NCBI GenBank assembly: GCA_905210435.1
Contig: CAJLWO010000048.1
Location: 1 to 20,229, forward strand
Direction of reading: 5' to 3'
Source of the DNA: an uncultured Bacteroidales bacterium
Lineage (GTDB): Bacteria > Bacteroidota > Bacteroidia > Bacteroidales > Muribaculaceae
Length of the DNA: 20,229 nucleotides
Part shown: positions 7,826-15,954 of the stretch, piece after piece
Numbering within the stretch: the stretch's first letter is position 1
How the letters are laid out: each line of letters starts with the position of its first letter
Notes under the pieces: generated by a model
Database searches by the model: none
What the model saw: the letters and a program-made list of their open reading frames with translations, nothing else
Told to the model about the DNA's origin: nothing
Position numbers and translations under genes: made by a program

Positions 7826-8780
7826 CGGGTGCGGGGCGCCGCGTGGTGCGGAGGATGCCGTGCCGACGGATGCCTTGCGGCAGTGGGTGGCTGAGGCGGG
7901 GGGCGCGGCCTGCGGCGTAGCCGATGCGGTGGCTGTGGATGACGATCAGCTCGCCCGGTTCGACAAATGGCTCGCCCGCGGCATGCATGGCGATATGCGC
8001 TACATGGAGAACTATCGCGAGCTCCGGCGCGACCCGCAGCTCCTTCTTCCGGGAGCGAAGTCGGTTGTCGTGGCGGCTTTTTCCTATTATCATTCCGATC
8101 AGACCGAGGGCAATCTCGCTTCGATTGCGGCCTACGCTCACGGCGACGATTACCACGAGGTGGTGCGCGAGCGGCTCGGCAGGGTCGCGGCGCGTATCAT
8201 GGCGGCGTATGGCGGGGAGACCCGCGTGTGCGTCGATACGGCTCCGATGCTCGAACGATACTGGGCAGTGAAGGCGGGCGTAGGATTCGTAGGGCGTAAC
8301 CGGCTGCTTATCGTGCCGGGCGCGGGCAGCTACGTGTTCATAGGGTCGGTGCTTGCTACGGTGCGGTTTATGCCCGATGCGCCAAATGAGGGGACGTGTG
8401 ACGGCTGCGGACGCTGCATCGCGGCATGTCCCGGCAAAGCGCTGAGCGAAGAGGGGGTGGACGCACGCCGATGTCTGTCGTATCTGACGATTGAGCACCG
8501 CGGCGAATTTCCCGACGGTACTGACCTGCACGGACATCTGTACGGCTGCGACACGTGCCAGCGCGTATGTCCGCACAACAGGTCGTTGCCCGACACTCCG
8601 ATAGCCGAATTCCATCCCCGCGAGGCATTGCGCACCCTCACCCCCGAAAAAATAGCCGCTATGAATCAACAGGAGTTTTCGGCAATAATGCGCCGATCTG
8701 CCATCAAGCGCACCAAACTCGCCGGTCTGCAGCGCAACGCCCTCCACCTCCTCCGCGATGACGACAATATAAAACAATAG
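7791..8780 (+). CDS. queG: Epoxyqueuosine reductase
   Basis: QueG reduces epoxyqueuosine to queuosine in the wobble base of tRNAs with GUN anticodons, using cobalamin and two [4Fe-4S] clusters in the cytoplasm. The sequence shows the VDTAPMLER segment with the expected catalytic Asp149. The first ferredoxin-like cluster motif is CDGCGRC...C (Cys203, 206, 209, 213). The second is YGCDTCQRVCP (Cys253, 256, 260) with Cys228 nearby. The 329-residue length is normal to slightly long. The ATG at 7791 overlaps the deacetylase by 35 bases and gives an N-terminal extension unusual for the family. A GTG at 7860 (residue 24), preceded by GGAGG at 7850-7854, would remove both the overlap and the extension and may be the true start. 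The stop codon lies inside the terminator-like hairpin at 8773-8843. Confidence 0.9.
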   Translation: MKDTNCFPSRCDGCGAPRGAEDAVPTDALRQWVAEAGGAACGVADAVAVDDDQLARFDKWLARGMHGDMRYMENYRELRRDPQLLLPGAKSVVVAAFSYYHSDQTEGNLASIAAYAHGDDYHEVVRERLGRVAARIMAAYGGETRVCVDTAPMLERYWAVKAGVGFVGRNRLLIVPGAGSYVFIGSVLATVRFMPDAPNEGTCDGCGRCIAACPGKALSEEGVDARRCLSYLTIEHRGEFPDGTDLHGHLYGCDTCQRVCPHNRSLPDTPIAEFHPREALRTLTPEKIAAMNQQEFSAIMRRSAIKRTKLAGLQRNALHLLRDDDNIKQ

Positions 8781-8843
8781 CACAACAGCCCTGTCAGGAG
8801 CACAATAATTTTGTCCTTTTGTCACGGCTCCTGTCCATTTGTT
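8773..8843 (+). terminator. Imperfect hairpin overlapping the queG stop codon (terminator-like)
   Basis: Arms of 33 bases on either side of a short loop pair at about 23 positions. The sequence aligns block by block with the hairpin at 3012-3086 (AACAA, GCACAA, AGCC, AGCACAAT, GTCA, GGCT, TGTCC, TTGTT). It begins in the last codons of queG, so the stop codon 8778-8780 is within the left arm. It closes the DUF2723-deacetylase-queG unit. Confidence 0.5.
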
Positions 8844-8873
8844 TGAAAGGTCGTGCGGGCGTAAGAGGAATGG

Positions 8874-8956
8874 ATAGGGGCGGAGGCGTCTCGCCCCCGT
8901 GGTAACTTCCAGTAGATAAGGATAATACCACGGGGGCGAGACGCCCCCGCTCCTAT
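8874..8956. repeat. BIME-like paired inverted hairpin element 3
   Basis: Left arm 8874-8904 and right arm 8926-8956 are reverse complements with two mismatches in 31, separated by 21 bases. The right arm contains a perfect 8-bp stem (8931-8938 with 8942-8949, loop AGA). The stem is a GGGGGCG/CGCCCCC type, unlike elements 1, 2 and 4, and the GTAG/CTAC feet are degenerate (ATAG, CTCCTAT). It lies between the queG hairpin and the -7 box of the next gene. Confidence 0.75.
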
Positions 8957-9000
8957 TGCCATATTATGGTTTTTTTGTTGCGGTGGGTGTGGTGACTGAT

Positions 9001-9028
9001 TTTGGCGCGGTATTTGGCAATAATTTTG
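9001..9028 (+). promoter_or_regulatory. Candidate promoter for the phosphatase-AsmA gene cluster
   Basis: TAATTTTG at 9021-9028 matches the TAnnTTTG -7 box exactly. The nearest TTTG (9001-9004) is 16 bases upstream, shorter than the usual 19-20, so the -33 box is doubtful. The leader to the ATG at 9128 would be roughly 90 bases. Confidence 0.4.
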
Positions 9029-9127
9029 TATCTTTACGTTGTGAAACTGTTTTTAGGGAATTTTGGGATGCTTTTTAGGGCTTTGGGGTGTTTTAATGAT
9101 GGATAATGACAAAAACATGATGCGATT

Positions 9128-9637
9128 ATGACTGACAAGGATATGATGACTGATAAGGAATTGAAGGGTAAAAGGCGTATTCTTTTCGTGTGCCTCGGCA
9201 ATATATGCCGTTCGCCGGCAGCGGAGGGTATCATGAAACGTATTGTCGCCGAGGCGGGTGCCGCCGGTTATGTCATTGACTCGGCGGGGACCGGACGGTA
9301 TCATATCGGGCAGCTTCCCGATCCGCGCATGCGGGTACATGCACGTTACCGCGGTCTGGAACTCGACCATCACTGCCGGCAGGTGACGCCGTCGGATTTC
9401 GATGACTTCGACCTCATAATCGGTATGGACAGCAGTAACATAGCCAATCTGCATGCCGTGGCTCCGTCGCCTGAGGCGGAGGATAAAATCGTGGCTATGG
9501 GTGATTTGTTCAACAAGTCGACATATTTTGATCATGTGCCCGACCCGTATTACGAGGGGGACGATGGTTTCGAAATCGTGCTTGACCTGCTGGAGGAGGG
9601 TTGCCTCAATCTTTATAACGCAGTGGAGGGGAAATGA
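9128..9637 (+). CDS. Low-molecular-weight protein tyrosine phosphatase
   Basis: The active-site loop VCLGNICRSP gives the CX5R signature with nucleophile Cys22 and Arg28. The general acid is Asp139 in the DPYY motif near the C-terminus, so the enzyme should be active. In bacteria this family often removes phosphate from tyrosine kinases and enzymes of exopolysaccharide export, or from arginine residues; no partner kinase is visible here. At 169 residues it is normal in size. The family usually begins a few residues before the RILFVC strand, so the in-frame ATGs at 9143 or 9146 are alternative starts that would trim 5-6 residues. The last bases overlap the next gene as ATGA. Confidence 0.92.
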   Translation: MTDKDMMTDKELKGKRRILFVCLGNICRSPAAEGIMKRIVAEAGAAGYVIDSAGTGRYHIGQLPDPRMRVHARYRGLELDHHCRQVTPSDFDDFDLIIGMDSSNIANLHAVAPSPEAEDKIVAMGDLFNKSTYFDHVPDPYYEGDDGFEIVLDLLEEGCLNLYNAVEGK

Positions 9638-10416
9638 AAAGATGTGAAACGGTCATATTGTCATTAGTGGCTCTCACGGGCAGTGTGCTGTCGGGCTGCG
9701 GCGGTCATGAAGATGAGAAATCGGCGGAGGCCAAGAAGGCCGAGACGGAGCTGGAGCTTGCGCGTCTTAGCGAGATGCTGCGTCCGGAGCCGCTTTTCTC
9801 ACAGCCGTATGACTGGAAACTCGACTCGATGCCTCCCGGCGGTAGAAAGATGCATATAAATTCAGTTGGGGGAACATTGGGGAAAGTGTTCAATGATTCC
9901 AACTATCTGCAACTGGAGGCGAGCCGCAGATTGGGCATACGGCCTATAAACTCGCCGGCCGAAGCGTGGCATACTCGCCGTCCGCTCGTCAAAATATCGT
10001 CGAACCACGACTTTTTTGTCGACGAGCTCACACACTCGATGCCGTACTTAGTGCCTGAGGCTGCCGAACTGCTGCATGAGATAGGACGTAATTTCAATGA
10101 TTCGCTCAAGGCTCGTGGCGGGGGAGCGTACAGGCTTAAGGTTACGTCGGTGCTCCGCACGCCGACCACGGTGAAGTCGCTCAGGCGCCGCAATGTCAAT
10201 GCTGTCGAGACATCGACGCATCTCTATGGCACTACGTTCGACATATCGCACGCACAGTTCGTATGTGTCAATGACTCGCTGCCACGCACTCAGGAGGATT
10301 TAAAAAATCTGCTTGCCGAGGTTTTGTATGACCTAAAAGGGCATGGCCGTTGTTATGTTAAATATGAGCGCAAGCAGGCGTGTTTTCACATAACGGTCCG
10401 TCCTGACGGCTCATAA
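9634..10416 (+). CDS. DUF5715 family lipoprotein with M15-peptidase-like metal ligands
   Basis: The 260-residue protein begins with a lipoprotein signal: a hydrophobic stretch ending in the lipobox VLSGC, with Cys22 as the lipidated residue. An Ala/Glu/Lys-rich linker follows. The C-terminal part carries TSTHLYGTTFDISH (His196, Asp203) and, near the end, CFHITVR (His252). This is the H-x6-D ... H spacing of zinc ligands in M15 D-Ala-D-Ala peptidases such as VanY. The conserved SVLRTP before it also fits that fold. I infer a cell-wall-directed, membrane-anchored peptidase or a binding protein derived from one. The ATG overlaps the stop of the phosphatase gene, which suggests translational coupling, and the AsmA-like gene follows after 38 bases. 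Confidence 0.75.
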   Translation: MKRCETVILSLVALTGSVLSGCGGHEDEKSAEAKKAETELELARLSEMLRPEPLFSQPYDWKLDSMPPGGRKMHINSVGGTLGKVFNDSNYLQLEASRRLGIRPINSPAEAWHTRRPLVKISSNHDFFVDELTHSMPYLVPEAAELLHEIGRNFNDSLKARGGGAYRLKVTSVLRTPTTVKSLRRRNVNAVETSTHLYGTTFDISHAQFVCVNDSLPRTQEDLKNLLAEVLYDLKGHGRCYVKYERKQACFHITVRPDGS

Positions 10417-10454
10417 CCGTTAATTTCAACTATTTATACACTTTATTTAGGGAT

Positions 10455-13400
10455 ATGGCCGACAATAACAGGAATAACGAAGAGAAGTCCCGGGCCGGGA
10501 TTTCTCAGAAAATAAAGGCACCGCAGGAGAGGCGTCAGCGCAGGCGTCGTCCGGTGTGGTTGCGTATATTGCGCGGTACGGGATGGGTGTTGCTGTCGCT
10601 CGTCGTGGCGCTTGTCATAATCTGTTCGGCCGTGGTGTGGGTGCTTTCGCCCGAGCAGCTTACGCCGATTATCGAGCGTGTGGCATCGAAGAGCCTCAAT
10701 GCCGATGTCAGGTTAGGGCGTGCCGAACTTACTTTCTGGAGCTCATTCCCTAAAATCAAGGTCGAGATTGACGGGCTCGACATCGTGAGCCGTTCGCTCT
10801 CCGGACTTCCGGAGCATGAGCGCGCGGCGCTTCCCGCCGATGCCGATTCGGTGCTGTCGGTAGCACATTTCACGGGGGGAGTCAACCTCGTGCATGCTTT
10901 GGCGGGTAAGTTCACCGTCTACGACGTTGAGCTTAACGGCCCGCGCCTCAATCTTATACAGGTCAACGACACAGTGTCAAATTTCAATATCTTCCCCTCG
11001 TCGGCGCCTGACACCACCTCTACGCCGCTGCCCGAAATCACAGTCAACCGGTTTGCAATCACCGATGCCGGGCCGTTCAGATACCGATCGCTTGCCGATA
11101 GCGTTGACGTGACGGTCAATCTGCGCACAATCAGCCTGCAGGGCAACGATGCGCCGCAATACAGACTTGAGATGCAGACGCGCATCGAGACCCCGCTGCT
11201 CGACGACGTATCGTACGAGACGATGCGTTTCTCGCTCGACGGCCGGATTAACTGGTCGGCACGGGAGCCGTCGCAGTTCAATATCGACGACCTGCATTTC
11301 GTGCTTGAGGACGATGTCGACATGACACTCTCGACATCGGTCGACATTGCGGAGAATCTGACATTCAGCCGCCTTGACATGGCGTTGCGCAATATCCGCC
11401 CGGCCAATCTTGTGGAGCATCTGCCTAAGGGGCTCCGCGACGGCTTCCGTACGCTCGACACCGACATGTCGGCCGATATATCGGCGCGGCTGCTGCGTCC
11501 GTTTGTCATAACCGACTCGATAACAGTGCCGTGGGTCGAGGCTACGGTGAGCATACCCGACTGCCGTTTCAGTTTCGAGACGATAGATTTCCGCCGACTG
11601 AGCGCCGAAATCAAGGCCGAAGTCAACGGCGACGACATCAACCGGTCGACAGTCACGGTTGAAAAACTCACGCTCAACGGCAACGCTATCAATGCCGACC
11701 TGTCGGCTACGGTGACATCGCTGCTCGACAATCCCGTGTTGAAGGGTAAATTTTACGGTTCGGTCGATTTCAACCGTCTGCCCCTTATCATCAAACGCCG
11801 TCTCGGCGGCAAGCTGACGGGACACCTCGACGCCGACACGAAATTCAACTTAAGGCTGTCGGACTTCTCGCCGCGCGACTTTCATAAAGCCAATATCGAC
11901 GGTGAAATCAATCTCCGCGACTTGAGATACACGTCGACCGACACGCTGACACGCCTTTATTCGCACCATGCGCGTCTGGCGTTCGGCACTGACATGACAT
12001 TCCGCAGCGACGACCACCGGGTCGACTCGCTGCTCATGGTTAAAATCAATGTTGACACCGCTTATATGTGGGACGCCGGGATAGAGACCCGTATCAAGTC
12101 GTTGCGTGCCGGCTTCGGTGCGTCAAATGTGGTGTCATCGTCTGATACGACACAGATAAATCCGTTTGGCGGCGCTGTGCATCTTGCCGATTTCTTCTGC
12201 TATTCGGCCGACGATTCCGTCAGGGTGCGCATGCGCGATATAGGCGGATTCGCATCGCTTCTGCGCTACAAGGGGGAGGCACGGGTACCGTTGCTGGCGC
12301 TGCGTCTGAGTGCCGGCCGCATGCGACTCGCCCAGCCGGCCTACATGACGTCGCTCACCGGAGCCAAACTCGATGTTACGGCGCATCTGCGTCCACGCCG
12401 CCGCACCCGCTCGCGCGGTGCCGGCAACGTAGAGGCAGGCCGTGAGGCGCTGCGTGCGCTGTCGGCCAGCGATTCGCTGGGGCAGACACTCCGGGGACGC
12501 CTGTTGCGTCTCACTGCCGAGCAGCTCGATTCGGCCGGGGTGGAGGTGATGGATTTCAATGTCGACAACTCGATACGCTCGCTCCTGCGGCGCTGGAACC
12601 TGCACGGCACGATGCAGGCTACCAAAGGCAGTCTGAGGCTGCCGCGTATGCGATTGCGCAATAACTTCACCGACCTAGACCTGAATTTCAATACCGACTC
12701 CGTAGAGCTACGCAGTCTCAATTACCGCTTCGGGCATTCCGATTTCCGCGTGCAGGGGCTTGTGTCCAATATCAGGCAGGCGCTCTCCACGCGCCGTCCC
12801 GGGCCGGTCAAGGTTGATTTCGACATAGAGTCCGACTCAATCAATGTCAACGAGATAGTGCGCATCCTGGCGGGAGCCGGAGGCGAGGCTTCGTCGGGAG
12901 CCGACGCGGCGCTTGCCGACGAATGGGCACGCGAGGAGCTTGCCGAAATCGAAAACGCCGATTCGCTGCCCGACTCAATCACCGGGCCGATACTCATTCC
13001 GGTCAATATCGACGCCACTCTCGACGTGCATGCGCGCAAGGTCATATACTCCGATCTGCTTCTCGACGATTTCGCCGGACGGCTGCTTATATACCACGGC
13101 ATGGTCAACCTCCACAATCTGAGCGCCAACACCGAGGTGGGCAATCTGAACGTATCGGCGCTATACTCCGCCCCGACGGCCGACAAAATCAATTTCGGCA
13201 TGGCGATGGACCTGCACAATTTCCACATAGCCCGGTTGCCGCAGGTGGTTCCGGCAATCGATTCCATCGTGCCGATGATGCATTATCTGTCGGGCGTGGT
13301 CAACGCGCAGATAGCCGTCACGTCCGACATCACCCCCGACATGTATTTCGACATACCTACACTCAAGGCCGCGATGCAATTTTCGGGCGACAGTCTGGTG

Positions 13401-13967
13401 GTATTCGACAACAATACGTTCCGCTCTCTCTCCAAGTGGCTGATGTTCAAGGATAAAAAGCGCAACATGATTGACCACCTCAATATCGAGATGACGGTAT
13501 CCGACGGAATACTAAATCTATATCCCTTCATAGTCAACATCGACCGCTACAAGCTCGGCGTGATGGGATATAATGACCTCGACTTCAATCTCAACTACCA
13601 CATAGCCGTGCTGAAGTCGCCCATACCGTTTAAATTCGGCATAAACATCAAGGGCACGCCGGCACATACGAAGATACGTCTCGGAGGCGCCAAATTCAAG
13701 GAAAAAATGGTGGCCCAGCGCGATTCAATCGCCGCCAACACCCGCATATCGCTGCTGTCGGAAATCAACGGAGCATTCCGCCGCGGCCTCCGCGCGGCGC
13801 GTCTCGGACCGCTGCGCATACAGGGATCGGCCGACTCATCCTACATGCAGGCTCCCGAAGAGCGATTCTCGGCCGCCGACTCGGCCGTCATGATAAAAGA
13901 AGGTCTTATTGAGGTGCCCGACAGCGTGGCCGCCGATATTTTCTCACGAACAGATACGATAAAATGA
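10455..13967 (+). CDS. AsmA-like envelope protein
   Basis: This 1170-residue protein starts with a charged, Arg-rich cytoplasmic stretch (RRQRRRRP near 26-33). One membrane anchor follows at about residues 39-65 and then a long beta-rich periplasmic part. The motif after the anchor (LNADVRLGRAELTFWSSFPKI) is typical of AsmA N-termini. Residues of about 880-1080 (GMVNLHNLSANTEVGNL, LNLYPFIVNIDRYKLGVMGY, GTPAHTKIRLGGAKFKE) match the AsmA C-terminal region. Proteins of the AsmA/TamB/YhdP group form bridge-like conduits for lipids between the inner and outer membranes; this function is from family knowledge. It follows the DUF5715 lipoprotein gene by 38 bases with no promoter of its own that I can see, and its stop overlaps the next start as ATGA. 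Confidence 0.85.
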   Translation: MADNNRNNEEKSRAGISQKIKAPQERRQRRRRPVWLRILRGTGWVLLSLVVALVIICSAVVWVLSPEQLTPIIERVASKSLNADVRLGRAELTFWSSFPKIKVEIDGLDIVSRSLSGLPEHERAALPADADSVLSVAHFTGGVNLVHALAGKFTVYDVELNGPRLNLIQVNDTVSNFNIFPSSAPDTTSTPLPEITVNRFAITDAGPFRYRSLADSVDVTVNLRTISLQGNDAPQYRLEMQTRIETPLLDDVSYETMRFSLDGRINWSAREPSQFNIDDLHFVLEDDVDMTLSTSVDIAENLTFSRLDMALRNIRPANLVEHLPKGLRDGFRTLDTDMSADISARLLRPFVITDSITVPWVEATVSIPDCRFSFETIDFRRLSAEIKAEVNGDDINRSTVTVEKLTLNGNAINADLSATVTSLLDNPVLKGKFYGSVDFNRLPLIIKRRLGGKLTGHLDADTKFNLRLSDFSPRDFHKANIDGEINLRDLRYTSTDTLTRLYSHHARLAFGTDMTFRSDDHRVDSLLMVKINVDTAYMWDAGIETRIKSLRAGFGASNVVSSSDTTQINPFGGAVHLADFFCYSADDSVRVRMRDIGGFASLLRYKGEARVPLLALRLSAGRMRLAQPAYMTSLTGAKLDVTAHLRPRRRTRSRGAGNVEAGREALRALSASDSLGQTLRGRLLRLTAEQLDSAGVEVMDFNVDNSIRSLLRRWNLHGTMQATKGSLRLPRMRLRNNFTDLDLNFNTDSVELRSLNYRFGHSDFRVQGLVSNIRQALSTRRPGPVKVDFDIESDSINVNEIVRILAGAGGEASSGADAALADEWAREELAEIENADSLPDSITGPILIPVNIDATLDVHARKVIYSDLLLDDFAGRLLIYHGMVNLHNLSANTEVGNLNVSALYSAPTADKINFGMAMDLHNFHIARLPQVVPAIDSIVPMMHYLSGVVNAQIAVTSDITPDMYFDIPTLKAAMQFSGDSLVVFDNNTFRSLSKWLMFKDKKRNMIDHLNIEMTVSDGILNLYPFIVNIDRYKLGVMGYNDLDFNLNYHIAVLKSPIPFKFGINIKGTPAHTKIRLGGAKFKEKMVAQRDSIAANTRISLLSEINGAFRRGLRAARLGPLRIQGSADSSYMQAPEERFSAADSAVMIKEGLIEVPDSVAADIFSRTDTIK

Positions 13968-14734
13968 CAGAATTGCAGGATAAAATAAGCAGGTCGTTGC
14001 GACAGTTTGTCCGGCGCCACCGTGTGGCTTCGGGCGCGGGTGTGCGGTTCAGGGCCGCGCTGATCGATATGGACGGCACGCTCTATGACTCGATGGGTCA
14101 CCACACCCTTGCATGGCACCGCATGATGCACGACATCGGCATAGACACCGACCGCGACAGATTCTATCTCTACGAGGGGATGACGGGCAAAGCTACCGTC
14201 AATCTCCTGTTCAGGGAATACCTTCACCGCGACGCCACCGACGAGGAGGTGGCCGAACATTACCACCGCAAGACTGTTTATTTTAATGAGATGCCGGCTG
14301 TCAGCCCTATGCCCGGCGCGGGAGAACTGCTTTCGTATCTCCGTCGATGCGGAGTGACATGCGTGCTGGTGACCGGTTCGGGACAGCGTTCGCTGATTGA
14401 CCGTCTGGAGAGGGATTTCCCGGGTATTTTTACCCCGGAGCTGATGATAACGTCGGCCGATGTGGAGCACGGCAAGCCCCATCCCGAGCCTTATGTCAAG
14501 GCTATGGCGCGGGCGGGTGTCACGCCGCAGGAGGCTTTCGTGATAGAGAACGCGCCGCTTGGCGTCAGGGCCGGGGCGGCGTCGGGAGCTTTCACGATAG
14601 GACTGACGACGGGGCCTGTTCCCGTTGAAGTGCTCGCCGGTGAAGGTGCCGACATAGTGCTGCCGTCAATGCAGGCGCTCGCCGACAACATCGCGACGCT
14701 GCTCGGCGACGGAACGGATGCGGCGGACAAATGA
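13964..14734 (+). CDS. HAD-superfamily phosphatase (beta-phosphoglucomutase-like subfamily I)
   Basis: The motif I sequence LIDMDGTLYDS places the nucleophile at Asp35 and the acid/base at Asp37. Motif II is VTGSG (Thr137) and motif III Lys is in EHGKPHPEPY (Lys171). Motif IV reads VIENAPLGVRAGAASG, with Glu195-Asn196 where many relatives have Glu-Asp. A four-helix cap lies between residues 45 and 115, as in phosphoglucomutase-like phosphatases of sugar phosphates. The exact substrate is unknown. The first 28 residues are an extra, basic N-terminal segment. The start codon overlaps the AsmA-like stop (ATGA), so the two are translationally linked. A BIME-like element begins 7 bases after the stop. 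Confidence 0.85.
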   Translation: MTELQDKISRSLRQFVRRHRVASGAGVRFRAALIDMDGTLYDSMGHHTLAWHRMMHDIGIDTDRDRFYLYEGMTGKATVNLLFREYLHRDATDEEVAEHYHRKTVYFNEMPAVSPMPGAGELLSYLRRCGVTCVLVTGSGQRSLIDRLERDFPGIFTPELMITSADVEHGKPHPEPYVKAMARAGVTPQEAFVIENAPLGVRAGAASGAFTIGLTTGPVPVEVLAGEGADIVLPSMQALADNIATLLGDGTDAADK

Positions 14735-14740
14735 GTAACC

Positions 14741-14818
14741 GTAGGGCTGCACCCCGGTGCAGCAGCCGAAACGGATAAATCCCGACAGGGGAGCGGCTGC
14801 ACCGGGGTGCAGCACTAC
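14741..14818. repeat. BIME-like paired inverted hairpin element 4
   Basis: Left arm 14741-14763 and right arm 14796-14818 are reverse complements with one mismatch in 23, separated by 32 bases. The left foot is GTAG and the right foot is CTAC. Each arm is a perfect hairpin: GCTGCACC, a two-base loop, GGTGCAGC. The stem is unrelated to those of elements 1-3, yet the total length and geometry are the same. It occupies the gap between the HAD gene and aroB. Confidence 0.8.
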
Positions 14819-14866
14819 AGGAGGGAGACCGTCAAAATTATGTTTAAATTTAAATTGTTTTAGGTT

Positions 14867-15934
14867 ATGAATACACAAGAACTTGTTTTTACCAATAAAG
14901 TCGGTGAGACCATCGACGCATTAGTCGCAAAGATTAATCCGAGCAAAGTATTTGTTCTTGTAGATGTCAATACGGCGTCTTTCGTGCTGCCGAGGTTGCA
15001 GGCTCTCTCTACGGCGGTGGCCGGAGCGACGGTCATAACGGCCAAGGCCGGCGACATGCATAAAAACCTCGACTCGACGCAGGCTATATGGAAACGCCTC
15101 GGCGACGAGGGAGCCACGCGCCATTCGCTGCTTATCAACGTAGGCGGAGGGGTGGTGACCGATATGGGCGCTTTTGCCGCCGCTACGTTCAAGCGCGGCA
15201 TCAGTTTTATCAACGTGCCGACCACGCTGCTTGGAGCCGTCGATGCGTCGGTAGGTGGAAAGACGGGCATCAATTTCGGCAATCTGAAAAACGAGATAGG
15301 CGTATTCTGCCAGGCCGATACGGTAGTCGTATCGACAATCTTCTTCAACACGCTGACATCGGAGGAGCTTCGCTCGGGCTATGCCGAGATGCTCAAGCAC
15401 GCGCTGCTCAGTGGCGCGTCGTCGTTCGACAGTCTTATAGCCCGGCATGTCGAGGATATAGATTCCGACACGCTTCTTGAATTGCTTAAGCAAAGCGTAC
15501 TCATAAAGAAAAATATCGTCGACTCCGACCCCTGCGAGAAAAGCATACGCAAATCGCTCAATCTCGGCCATACGGCGGGGCATGCCTTCGAGTCGCTCGC
15601 TCTCGAGCGCAAATCGCCGATACCCCACGGCTATGCCGTGGCCTACGGACTCGTCACCGAGCTTGTGCTGTCGCACATGAAACTGGGATTTTCATCCGAA
15701 GTGCTCCACCGTTTTGCCGCGTATGTCAAAGAGGTGTACGGCGGCTTCGAATTCACCTGCGACGACTATCCCCGTCTGATTGCCCTGATGCGCCACGACA
15801 AGAAAAACCTTTCGGCGGCCGACATCAACTTCACCCTGCTCCGCAGCATCGGCGACGTGCAGATCGACTGCGTGGCCGGCGAGGAGGATATAAAGACCGC
15901 GCTTGACATCACACGCGACCTCCTCGGCATCTGA
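14867..15934 (+). CDS. aroB: 3-dehydroquinate synthase
   Basis: AroB converts DAHP to 3-dehydroquinate, step two of the shikimate pathway, using NAD+ and a divalent metal in the cytoplasm. The NAD-binding glycine stretch NVGGGVVTD is at residues 91-99. The signature PTTLLGAVDASVGGKTGIN is at 118-136. Metal-binding residues sit in SGYAEMLKHAL (Glu174), LGHTAGHAFE (His235/His239) and HGYAVAYG (His254). At 355 residues it is complete and normal in length. It follows a REP-like pair, and the 30 bases before the ATG are AT-rich, including the palindrome TTTAAATTTAAA. A HAD phosphatase follows 20 bases downstream, suggesting a shared transcript. No other shikimate gene is in view. Confidence 0.95.
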   Translation: MNTQELVFTNKVGETIDALVAKINPSKVFVLVDVNTASFVLPRLQALSTAVAGATVITAKAGDMHKNLDSTQAIWKRLGDEGATRHSLLINVGGGVVTDMGAFAAATFKRGISFINVPTTLLGAVDASVGGKTGINFGNLKNEIGVFCQADTVVVSTIFFNTLTSEELRSGYAEMLKHALLSGASSFDSLIARHVEDIDSDTLLELLKQSVLIKKNIVDSDPCEKSIRKSLNLGHTAGHAFESLALERKSPIPHGYAVAYGLVTELVLSHMKLGFSSEVLHRFAAYVKEVYGGFEFTCDDYPRLIALMRHDKKNLSAADINFTLLRSIGDVQIDCVAGEEDIKTALDITRDLLGI

Positions 15935-15954
15935 TTCATCACCAACCGAACGAT

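Noticed and set aside
10919..11825. Two overlapping minus-strand open frames of about 270-280 codons
   Set aside because: Both are antisense to the AsmA-like gene, with low-complexity Ser/Arg or Arg/Val-rich translations and no start-site support.
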